64,000 nucleotides of DNA from the NCBI RefSeq assembly GCF_021401245.1, contig NZ_JACBFY010000002.1, positions 868,001 through 932,000 of the forward strand. The letters are read 5' to 3'. The notes below the pieces were generated by a model. That model was not told the origin of the DNA and did no database searches. It worked only from the letters and a program-made list of their open reading frames with translations. This stretch comes from Pseudacidovorax sp. NFM-22 (GTDB taxonomy: Bacteria > Pseudomonadota > Gammaproteobacteria > Burkholderiales > Burkholderiaceae_C). Of the stretch, positions 8,437 through 18,300 are shown piece by piece. A program made the position numbers and the translations under genes. Positions within the stretch are counted from its first letter, which is position 1. Each line of letters starts with the position of its first letter.

Positions 8437-9543
8437 TCAGAGCCCGGCCACCAGCCGGCCCGGGTTGAAGATGCCGGCGGGATCGAAGGCGGCCTTGAGC
8501 GCGCGATGGATGTCCATCAGCGCGGGCGACAGCGGCGCGGGCTCGGCCCGCCGGCCCGCCGCGGGGCGGAAGGCCGCCGCCCAGCCACCGGCGGCGCGCA
8601 CCGACTCGGCCAGATCCGCGGCACCGCCGGGGGGCACGGCGTACCAGCGCTGTGCGCCATGCCATTCGATCAGCGGCGCGGACAGGCCGGCGGCCGCCAG
8701 CACGGGCGCCGTCTGCGGGACGCTGGCGCGCCAGAGGTCCAGGCCCTGCGCCGCGGCATCGGTGAAGAAGGCATGGTGCTGGTCGCGCAGGCTGCGCCAG
8801 AGGGCCTCGGCCCCCTCGGGCGGCAACACCTCGCCGCCGAGCTGGCGGCCGGCGGCCTGCACGGCGGCGACCGCGCCGCGCAGCCGCAGGTGCAGCCGGC
8901 CGACGGCGCCGCCCCCCGGTCCGGCCTGCCACATGCTGGCATTGAGCGGCAGCGGTTGCCCGCCCCAGGCATTGAGCAGGCGCAGGGCTTCGGCCTGGCT
9001 GCAGTCGAAGACGCGGGTGGCCTCGGCCGGGGCCATGGGCAGCACCTTGAGGCTCAGTTCGGTGATGACGCCCAGCGTGCCCCAGGCGCCGGCCAGCACG
9101 CGCGAGACGTCGTAGCCCGCCACGTTCTTCATCACCTGGCCGCCGAAGGTCAGCAGTTCGCCGCGGCCGTTGATCAGGCTGGCACCGAGCACGTAGTCGC
9201 GCACGGAGCCCACGCTGGCGCGGGCGGGGCCCGCCAGGCCGGCGGCCACCATGCCGCCCACGGTGCCGCCCGCGCCGAAGTGCGGCGGCTCGAAGGGCAG
9301 GCACTGGCCATGGGCCTGCAGCAGTGCCTCCAGCTCGGCCAGGGGCGTGCCGGCCTGCACCGTCACCACCAGCTCGCTGGGCTCGTAGCTGGTGATGCCC
9401 GCCAGCGTGTCGAGCGTCAGCAGCTCGCCATCGAGCGGCCCACCGTGGAAATCCTTGGTGCCCGCGCCACGCAGGCGCAAGGGACGCTTCTGGGCCGCCG
9501 CGGCGCGCACGCGTTCGGCGATCTGGGACTGGGCGGGGGTCAT
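8437..9543 (-). CDS. glcE: Glycolate oxidase FAD-binding subunit
   Basis: A 368-residue protein with an FAD-binding PCMH domain in the N-terminal half: LRLRGAGTKDFHGG, FGAGGTVGGMVAAGLAGP and RVLAGAWGTLGVITELSLKVLP. It ends with HRALKAAFDPAGIFNPGR, the conserved C-terminal motif of the GlcD/GlcE family. GlcE works with GlcD and GlcF in glycolate dehydrogenase. It is the first gene of the three-gene run with DUF1275 and glcF. The SMP-30 gene upstream on the same strand ends 60 bp away and could be part of the same transcript. Confidence 0.93.
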   Translation of the reverse strand: MTPAQSQIAERVRAAAAQKRPLRLRGAGTKDFHGGPLDGELLTLDTLAGITSYEPSELVVTVQAGTPLAELEALLQAHGQCLPFEPPHFGAGGTVGGMVAAGLAGPARASVGSVRDYVLGASLINGRGELLTFGGQVMKNVAGYDVSRVLAGAWGTLGVITELSLKVLPMAPAEATRVFDCSQAEALRLLNAWGGQPLPLNASMWQAGPGGGAVGRLHLRLRGAVAAVQAAGRQLGGEVLPPEGAEALWRSLRDQHHAFFTDAAAQGLDLWRASVPQTAPVLAAAGLSAPLIEWHGAQRWYAVPPGGAADLAESVRAAGGWAAAFRPAAGRRAEPAPLSPALMDIHRALKAAFDPAGIFNPGRLVAGL

Positions 9544-9603
9544 CCGCGGGATGGTACGTCAGGGTCTCTCTTGGACGTCTTGATTCGCACCAGCTCAGGC
9601 CCT

Positions 9604-10563
9604 TCAGTCTTCGAAGAAAGCGACGGGCCGGCCGGGTGCGTCCATGCGCCGCCAGAGCACCTGCCCGGCCATCGGCTGCCGTGCCAGCTCGTCGGCCGGC
9701 CGGCCCTTGCGCGCCGTGGTGACGAAGAGCGTGCACAGGTCGTCGCCGCCGAAGCAGGGCATGGTGGGACAGCGTGCGGGCACGGGCAGCACGTCGGTGG
9801 TGCGGCCCTGGGCGTCCAGCGCCTGCAATTGGCCGCCCTCGAACATGGCCACCCAGTAGCGGCCGTCCGCATCCATCGTCGCGCCGTCGGGGCGGCCGTC
9901 GTAGGGCTGGCCCGATTCGGGCGTCCAGCCAGCGGGCTTGGGGTCGAACTGGCGCAGCAGGCGTTCGCCCGCCAGTCCGTTCGGCTCGGCCACCCAGTCG
10001 TACTGCCGCACGGCATGGGCGTGGGTGTCGGCCCAGTACACCCGCGCCAGCTCGGGCACCAGCACCAGGCCGTTGGCAGTGATGGCCTCGCCGGCCATGC
10101 GCTGCACGCGGGGCGCGCCACCGCCGCGGGCATCGATGCAGTAGAGCGCGGCGATCGGCCGGTCCTTGGGCTCCTGCAGCGTGCCGGCCCACAGGCGCCC
10201 CTGCGGATCGCACTTGCCATCGTTGAAGCGCATGGTGGCCGTGTCGTGGTCGAAGGCGGCGATGCACTGCAGCGCGCCGCCCCATTCGCGGGCGCGGTAG
10301 ATGCCGTCGCGCAGCGCGATCACCAGGCCGCCACGGCGTGCCGGCGCCATGCAGCCCGGCTCCTGCGGCAAGGACCAGCGCTCGACCACGGCCTCGCCTC
10401 TGGCGATGTCGCCGCGCGTGCGCAGCGCCTGGCGCCCCGGGATGTCCAGCCAGTACAGGGCGCGCTCGCCGGGATGCCAGAAGGGCGACTCGCCCAGGGC
10501 GCAGTCGCTGCCCGGCAGGGCGGTCCAACCCTGCGGATCGTTGGGGGGGATGAGGTCAGGCAT
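9604..10563 (-). CDS. SMP-30/gluconolactonase family lactonase
   Basis: A 319-residue six-bladed beta-propeller enzyme. The metal-binding positions of the family can be seen: Glu in ALGESPFWHP, Asn in ITANGLVLV and Asp in GRPDGATMDADG. Such enzymes hydrolyse sugar lactones such as glucono- or arabinono-lactone in the cytoplasm. The ATG at 10563 (PDLIPPNDPQGW) gives the usual length; the frame is open further upstream but no homologous sequence is recognisable there. It is separated from amtB by a strong minus-strand terminator, so it starts its own transcript. The exact lactone is unknown. Confidence 0.85.
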   Translation of the reverse strand: MPDLIPPNDPQGWTALPGSDCALGESPFWHPGERALYWLDIPGRQALRTRGDIARGEAVVERWSLPQEPGCMAPARRGGLVIALRDGIYRAREWGGALQCIAAFDHDTATMRFNDGKCDPQGRLWAGTLQEPKDRPIAALYCIDARGGGAPRVQRMAGEAITANGLVLVPELARVYWADTHAHAVRQYDWVAEPNGLAGERLLRQFDPKPAGWTPESGQPYDGRPDGATMDADGRYWVAMFEGGQLQALDAQGRTTDVLPVPARCPTMPCFGGDDLCTLFVTTARKGRPADELARQPMAGQVLWRRMDAPGRPVAFFED

Positions 10564-10612
10564 GCCCGGGATTATTGAAGGACGGGGCGCGGGGCACTGC
10601 AGGCGCCGGCCC

Positions 10613-10651
10613 AAAAAAAATGGCCCGCTCGTGCCGAAGCACTTGCGGGCC
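10613..10651 (-). terminator. Intrinsic terminator of the torF-glnK-amtB operon
   Basis: On the minus strand the stem GGCCCGC/GCGGGCC, with an inner GTGC/GCAC pairing and a short UUCGG loop, is followed by eight T. It lies 83 bp after the amtB stop codon and just before the SMP-30 gene. The long T run and GC-rich stem make it a textbook terminator. Confidence 0.92.
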
Positions 10652-10733
10652 GAACATCCAAAGGAGACTCTCGCTAAAACATTCTTTCGTCCGTCACGCC
10701 GCCCTCGGGGGGCGCCGTGACGGTGGCAGTCGA

Positions 10734-12272
10734 TCAGCGGTTGTAGGCCGTCTCGCCGTGGGCGGTGATGTCGAGGCCTTCGCGCTCTTCCTCTTCGCTC
10801 ACACGCAGGCCCACCGTCAGGTCGGCGATCTTGTAGGCGATGAAGGAGACCACGGCCGACCACACGATGGTCAGCAGCACGCCCTTGAGCTGGATCCAGA
10901 CCTGGGCGCCGATGCCGTTGGAGCCGACGGTGGCCGTGACCCAGTCGGTCACCAGGCCGGGGCCGCCCAGTGCCTGGGTGTTGAACACACCGGTCAGCAG
11001 GGCACCCACGATGCCGCCGACGCCGTGCACGCCGAACACGTCCAGCGAGTCGTCGGCGCCGAGCAGGCGCTTGAGGCCCGACACGCCCCACAGGCAGGCG
11101 AAGCCGGCGATGAAGCCCATGACGATGGCGCCCATCAGGCCGACGTTACCGGCGGCCGGGGTGATGGCCACCAGGCCGGCGACGGCGCCGGAGGCGGCGC
11201 CCAGCATCGAGGCCTTGCCCTTGTGCAGCGCTTCACCCAGCGACCAGGCCAGCACGGCGGCGGCGGTGGCGGAGAAGGTGTTGATGAAGGCGAGCACGGC
11301 GCTGTTGCCGGCTTCCAGGGCCGAACCGGCGTTGAAGCCGAACCAGCCCACCCACAGCAGCGAGGCACCGACCATGGTCAGCGTCAGCGAGTGCGGCGTG
11401 AACGCTTCCTTGCCGAAGCCGATGCGCTTGCCGATCACGTAGGCACCCACCAGACCGGCGACGGCGGCGTTGATGTGCACCACGGTGCCGCCTGCGAAGT
11501 CGAGCGCGCCCCATTGCCAGATCAGGCCGGCCTTGGCGTTGGTGGCGTCCACCACGTCGGCGGCGGTGTAGGCGTCCGGACCCATCCAGAACCAGACCAT
11601 GTGGGCCAGCGGGGTGTAGCTGAAGGTGAACCAGATCACCATGAACACCAGCACGCCGGAGAACTTGGCACGCTCGGCGAAGGCACCCACGATCAGGCAG
11701 CAGGTGATGCCGGCGAAGGTGGCCTGGAAGGCGGCGAACAGCAGCTCGGGGATGTAGACGCCCTTGCTGAAGGTCGCGCCGGGCGCGAAGGCGCCGGTGG
11801 CCGGGTCGAAGATGCCCTTCATGAACAGCCGGTCGAAGCCGCCGATGAAGGCATTGCCTTCGGTGAAGGCCAGGCTGTAGCCATAGATGCACCACAGCAC
11901 GACGATCAGCGAGAAGGTGACGAACACCTGCATCAGCACGCTGAGCATGTTCTTGCTGCGCACCAGGCCGCCGTAGAACAGGGCCAGGCCGGGGACGGTC
12001 ATCAGGATCACGAGCAGCGTGGACACCAGCATCCAGGCCACGTCGCCCTTGTCGATCTTGGGAGCGGGCGCGGCAGCGGCGGCGGCATCGGCCGGTGCTG
12101 CAGCGGGTGCAGCGGCGGCGGGCGCGGCCGGGGCGGCGGCTGCAGGCGCGGCGGCGGCGGGCGCGGACGCCGCCGGGGCCTCGGTGCTGGCGGCTGGCGC
12201 CTGCGCGAAGCTGGACACGCCAGCCGTGAGGACGCTCAGGCCGAGCGCCAGGGATACAAGGAACTTCTTCAT
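10734..12272 (-). CDS. amtB: Ammonium transporter AmtB
   Basis: A 512-residue inner-membrane ammonium channel. A signal sequence (KFLVSLALGLSVLTAGVSSFAQ) is followed by an unusually long Ala/Pro-rich linker (about residues 24-72), then eleven transmembrane helices. Family motifs include GLALFYGGLVRSKNMLS, the FAGGTVVHINAAVAGLVGA segment with the first pore His, and DDSLDVFGVHGVGGIVGALLTG with the second. The gene follows glnK by 36 bp, the standard pairing in which GlnK plugs AmtB when nitrogen is plentiful. Expression probably depends on the sigma-54-type promoter upstream of torF. Confidence 0.97.
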   Translation of the reverse strand: MKKFLVSLALGLSVLTAGVSSFAQAPAASTEAPAASAPAAAAPAAAAPAAPAAAAPAAAPADAAAAAAPAPKIDKGDVAWMLVSTLLVILMTVPGLALFYGGLVRSKNMLSVLMQVFVTFSLIVVLWCIYGYSLAFTEGNAFIGGFDRLFMKGIFDPATGAFAPGATFSKGVYIPELLFAAFQATFAGITCCLIVGAFAERAKFSGVLVFMVIWFTFSYTPLAHMVWFWMGPDAYTAADVVDATNAKAGLIWQWGALDFAGGTVVHINAAVAGLVGAYVIGKRIGFGKEAFTPHSLTLTMVGASLLWVGWFGFNAGSALEAGNSAVLAFINTFSATAAAVLAWSLGEALHKGKASMLGAASGAVAGLVAITPAAGNVGLMGAIVMGFIAGFACLWGVSGLKRLLGADDSLDVFGVHGVGGIVGALLTGVFNTQALGGPGLVTDWVTATVGSNGIGAQVWIQLKGVLLTIVWSAVVSFIAYKIADLTVGLRVSEEEEREGLDITAHGETAYNR

Positions 12273-12308
12273 CTTGGTCTTTCTTGTGCCTTCTTCTGCT
12301 GCGTCGGT

Positions 12309-13581
<1,273 letters not shown>

Positions 13582-13624
13582 CGGGTAACTCCTCGCAAGT
13601 GGTGTTCGTTGGAGTTCCCCTCAA

Positions 13625-13641
13625 AGCAGGGAGCGTGCCAA
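13625..13641 (-). promoter_or_regulatory. Sigma-54 (-24/-12) promoter for torF-glnK-amtB
   Basis: On the minus strand the sequence TTGGCACGCTCCCTGCT matches the sigma-54 consensus TGGCACG-N4-TTGCA with one change (C for the first T of the -12 element). The invariant GG and GC dinucleotides are present with the required ten bases between them. The expected start of transcription is near 13613, about 30 bases before the torF ATG. A nitrogen-regulated glnK-amtB operon is exactly where RpoN/NtrC control is expected. I found no complete NtrC site upstream by eye. Confidence 0.8.
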
Positions 13642-13784
13642 AAGCCGGTGGCGTCCTACAACGGCGTCCCGCCGGTCCGTCGGCCGCACAATGGTTCCGG
13701 CTTGGAGAACGCGTTGCGCCGCCTGCTTGTTCAATAGCCGAAACAAGCCGGGTCGAGCGCACCAATACAGGGAGTTGAACAACA

Positions 13785-15323
13785 ATGAGCCTTTCTTTGG
13801 TGCAAACACGCGCCTTGGTGGCGCTCGAATCCGCGCCAGTCACCGTCGAGGTGCATCTGGCCAACGGGCTGCCCAGTTTCACGCTGGTCGGACTGGCCGA
13901 TGTGGAGGTGAAGGAAGCGCGAGAGCGCGTGCGCTCCGCCATCCAGAACTCGGGCCTGGCCTTCCCGCACGACCGCCGCATCACCGTCAACCTGGCGCCG
14001 GCCGACCTGCCCAAGGATTCCGGCCGCTTCGACCTGCCGATCGCCCTGGGCATCCTGGCGGCGAGCGGGCAGATCGACGGTGCGCGGCTGGCGGGGCACG
14101 AGTTCGCTGGCGAGCTGTCGCTGTCGGGTGACCTGCGCCCGGTGCGTGGCGCCCTGGCCACCGCCCTGGCGGCCGAGGGGCCTGCGCCACGCCCCGTGCT
14201 GGTGCTGCCGCTGGCCAGCGCGCGCGAGGCCGCGCTGGTGCCCGGTGCCACCGTCTACGGCGCAGCGCACCTGCTCGATGTGGTGCGTCCCTTCCTGCCG
14301 CCCGACACCCTGGCCCAGGTGGAGGACGGCCCCGGCTGGGTGCGGATGGCGCCGCCCGACCTGGCCGGCGGCGCGACGGACGGGCCGGACCTGGCCGATG
14401 TGAAGGGCCAGGCCGCCGCCCGCCGCGCCCTGGAGATTGCCGCCGCGGGCGGCCACAGCCTGCTGATGGTCGGTCCGCCCGGCGCCGGCAAGTCGATGCT
14501 GGCGCAGCGGCTGGCCGGACTGCTGCCGCCCATGGATGTGCAGGAGGCGCTGGAAAGCGCCGCCATCGCCAGCCTGGCCGGGCGCTTCGACCCGCAGCGC
14601 TTCATGCAGCGGGTGGTGGCCAGCCCGCATCACACGGCCAGCGCGGTGGCGCTGGTGGGGGGTGGCTCGCCGCCGAGGCCGGGCGAGATCTCGCTGGCGC
14701 ACCATGGCGTGCTCTTCCTGGACGAACTGCCCGAATTTCCTCGCGCGGCCCTGGAAGCACTGCGCGAGCCGCTGGAGAGCGGCACCATCTCCATCGTGCG
14801 GGCCGCGCGGCGGGCGCAGTTTCCGGCGCGCTTCCAGTTGGTGGCCGCGATGAACCCCTGCCCCTGCGGCCACCTGGGCTCGCGCCTGCATGCCTGCCGC
14901 TGCTCGCCCGACCAGGTGGCGCGCTACCAGGCGCGCATCAGTGGCCCGCTGCTGGACCGCATCGACCTGCATGTGGACGTGCAGGCCATCGACCCGCGGG
15001 AGCTGCTGGGCGCCCCCGCCGGCGAGTCGAGCGCCGCCGTGCGCGAACGCGTGGCCGCGGCGCGCGCCATCGCGCTGCAGCGCCAGGGCAGTGCCAACCA
15101 GGCCCTGGCCGGCCAGGCGCTCGACGCCCACGCGCGGGCCGATGCCGCCGCCCTCGCCTTCCTGCAGAAGGCGGCCACGCGCCTGGGCTGGAGCGCACGG
15201 GCCACGCACCGCGCCTTGCGGGTGGCCCGCACCATCGCCGACCTGGCCGGTGCCGATACCGTCGGCGCCCTGCATGTGGGCGAGGCGATGCAGTACCGGC
15301 GCACGCTGAGCGCCGCGCCCTGA
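13785..15323 (+). CDS. comM: ComM/YifB family Mg-chelatase-like AAA+ ATPase
   Basis: A 512-residue protein. An N-terminal Lon-protease-like domain (about residues 20-170) is followed by an Mg-chelatase-type AAA+ domain with Walker A VGPPGAGKSMLAQ (about residue 228), Walker B GVLFLDELPEF, and the zinc-finger-like CPCGHLGSRLHACRCSPD. The C-terminus is the Mg-chelatase C domain. ComM is a hexameric branch-migration helicase that helps integrate DNA during natural transformation. The gene stands alone, divergent from torF and convergent with nicB, whose stop codon lies only 11 bases beyond its own. Confidence 0.95.
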   Translation: MSLSLVQTRALVALESAPVTVEVHLANGLPSFTLVGLADVEVKEARERVRSAIQNSGLAFPHDRRITVNLAPADLPKDSGRFDLPIALGILAASGQIDGARLAGHEFAGELSLSGDLRPVRGALATALAAEGPAPRPVLVLPLASAREAALVPGATVYGAAHLLDVVRPFLPPDTLAQVEDGPGWVRMAPPDLAGGATDGPDLADVKGQAAARRALEIAAAGGHSLLMVGPPGAGKSMLAQRLAGLLPPMDVQEALESAAIASLAGRFDPQRFMQRVVASPHHTASAVALVGGGSPPRPGEISLAHHGVLFLDELPEFPRAALEALREPLESGTISIVRAARRAQFPARFQLVAAMNPCPCGHLGSRLHACRCSPDQVARYQARISGPLLDRIDLHVDVQAIDPRELLGAPAGESSAAVRERVAAARAIALQRQGSANQALAGQALDAHARADAAALAFLQKAATRLGWSARATHRALRVARTIADLAGADTVGALHVGEAMQYRRTLSAAP

Positions 15324-15334
15324 TCCGGCCGGCG

Positions 15335-18300
15335 TCAGCGCCCGGCCGGCGCGCCGTGCCCCGGCGCCGCCCGCACCCGCGCCACCTGCGCGGGCAGATC
15401 GGCCCAGGCCGGCGCCTGCGGCGCGAAGCGGGCGCGCATGTAGCCCGCCAGCTCGGCAACCTGCGCATCGTCCAGCGCGTCGCGGAAGGCGGGCATGAAG
15501 CCGATGTCCCGCGTGGGCGGCGTGCGCACGCCGTCGAGGATGGTGCGGATCAGGTTGTCGGGCCGCGTACTGGTGAGCTGGCTGTTGAGGGCCAGCGGCA
15601 CGTTCGCGCCCAGCAGCGTGGGGCCGTCGCCGTCGTGGTGGCAGGCGGCGCAGGCGGACTCGAACATCCGCTGCGGCGCGCCCAGCAACGCGCCCTGCCC
15701 GGCGGCGGCGCGCTGCACCGCCTGCGTGGCGATGGCCTGCGCATCGGCCGCGGGCGCCGGGTTGAAGCTGGCCAGATAAGTGGCCATGGCGCGCACGTCG
15801 CCGTCGGGCAGCTGCTGCAGGCCGTGCACCACCTCGGCCATCGGCCCGCCCGCGATGCCGTGGCGCGGCGAGTGGCCGTGACGCAGGTAGGCGTAGAGGC
15901 TCTCCGCGTCCCAGGGCACCGCGTTGGTGGAGCGGGCGGTGAGGGCCGGCGCCTCCCAGCCGTCGATCAGCGCGCCGGACAGGAAGTCAGCGCCGGCTTT
16001 CTCCGCACCCAAGGCGTTGCGCGGGCTGTGGCAGGCGGCGCAGTGGCCCAGGCCGTTCACCAGGTAGGCGCCGCGGTTCCATTCGGCGCTCTGGCCGGCC
16101 ACGGGCTGGTAGGGCGTGGCGTCGTGGAACAGGCCGTTCCAGCCGGCCATGAGCGGGCGCAGGTTGAAGGGAAAGCGCAGGTCGTTGGCCGGCATGAGGG
16201 CCAGCCCCCCGTCCTCGCGCGCGCCGGCCTTCACCGGCGGAAGGGACATGAAGTAGGCGTAGAGCGCCTGCAGGTCGTCGTCGCTGGTCTTGGCGAAGGC
16301 GGTGTACGGGAAGGCCGGGTACAGGTGGCGGCCGTCGCGCGAGATGCCCTCGCGCATCGCGCGCTGGAAGGCAGTGAAGGACCAGCGGCCCAGGCCGGTC
16401 TCGGCATCGGGCGTGAGGTTGGTCGTGTGGATCGTGCCGAAGGGCGTGTGCATGGCCCGGCCGCCCGCGTTGGGCAGGCCGCCCTCGGCCGTGTGGCAGA
16501 CGGCGCAGTCGCCGGCGGCGGCCAGCTGGCGGCCGCGCTCGATGGTCTGCGCGCTGTAGGCCGGCGCGCTGAAGTTGACGGGCGCGATGGCCGGGCGCCA
16601 GCCGAGCAGGCCGGCCACGGTGCCGATGCCGCCGACGAGCAGGCCGGCGATGAGGGCGGGCCAGCCCTTGCGCTTAGGGGCTGGGGTATTGCTCCTTCCC
16701 CCTGTGGGGGAAGGCTGGGATGGGGGCTGCGGCGCTCGATCAGGCGACGGCGTCCGGGTCTGGCCCCCACCCCCGCCCTCCCCCACCGGGGGAGGGAGTG
16801 AAGACAGCGCGGCCAGCACCTTCTCGGGCGTGAAGGGCGGCTCGCGCAGGCGCACACCCGTCGCATCGAAGATGGCATTGGCGATGGCGGCCGTGCCCGG
16901 CACCGAAGCCGACTCGCCCGCGCCCAGCGGCGATTCGCCGGGGCGCGGCATCTGCAGCACCTCGATGACCGGCACTTCGCGGAAATGCAGGATCGGGTAG
17001 CTGCCCCATTCGCGGGTGGCGACCACGCCGGCCGGCGGCATGCCGGGCAGCGGCGTCTTCACGGGAAGCTGCGAAGCCGCGCTCCCGGCCGGCGGCGCGG
17101 CGGGCGCGAAGCGCACCTCCTCCTTCAGCGCGCGGCTGGTGGTCTGGATGACGTTGCCGTGCACCTGGTGCTCGACCCCGGCCGGATTGACCGTCAGGCC
17201 TGCATCGTGGCCGACGACCACGCGGCGCACATGCACTTCGCCGGTCCGGCGGTTGACCTCCACATCGGCGACCCAGGCGGCCCAGGCGGCGCCGAAGCCG
17301 GGCCACTTGCTGTGGATGTAGCGGGCGTACGCAAAGCCCTGTCCAAAAAGGATGTCGCCGCCGGGTCCGACCCGAGACTGCGGCGGCCGCGAGGGATGGT
17401 CCCCATGCGCATCCTCCTGCGGCCCGGTGCGCCAGCGCCAGCCGGCCTTCCGGGCCGTGGCCTCGATCAGCTCGCGCGCCCGCTCGTCGGGCAGGTGGCG
17501 CAGGCGGAACTGCACCGGGTCCACGCCCGCGGCGGTGGCCAGTTCGTCGATGAAGCTCTCGTGCGCAAAGGAGTTGGGCAGGGCCGAGACGCCGCGCAGC
17601 CACGAGGCTCGCACGATGGGCGCCATGTCGCGCACCTGCACCCGCAGGTGGTCGTAGGCGTAGGGCGGCCGCGCGGTGCGGTCGCCCATCTCGTAGGCCT
17701 GGGCCAGGGGCTCCACGGTGCGGGTGAGCAGCAGGGCCAGCGTGGGCGCGCCGTTGCTCGGGTAGCTGGTTTGGAAGTCGTAGGCCGCGATGCCGCCTTC
17801 GGGCGACAGTGCGCCGGCCACCTCCATCAGTTGGGCAGTGCCCTTGGGCTCCCACAGGTGCTCCTGCTCGCGGCTGAGCTGCACGCGCACCGGCGCATCG
17901 ACCGCGCGGGCCAGCAACGCGGCATCGGCCGCGACGTCGTCGGCGCCGTTGCGGCCGTAGCAGCCGGCGGCCTCCAGGCGGACCACGTCGACTTCGACGT
18001 CCTGCAGGGCCAGCAGGCGGGCCAGGTCGGCGCGCAGCACATGCGGGTTCTGCGTGCCGGCCCAGCAGCGCAGGCGGACGGCGGGTCCGCCTTCGCGGCC
18101 TGCGCCCTTCTGGCCACCGCCACTGCCATTGCCCGTGCCATGCCCGCTGCCATCACCGTCGCGGTCGTCGTCTGGCTCCCACTGCGCCACCGCGCAGGAC
18201 GGCCCGATGGACGCATGCAGCTGGTACGGCCACAGGTAGGTGCGTCGAAGCGTGCCATCACCCTGCAGCGCAGCCTCGACGTCCCCCTCGTCCACCAGCG

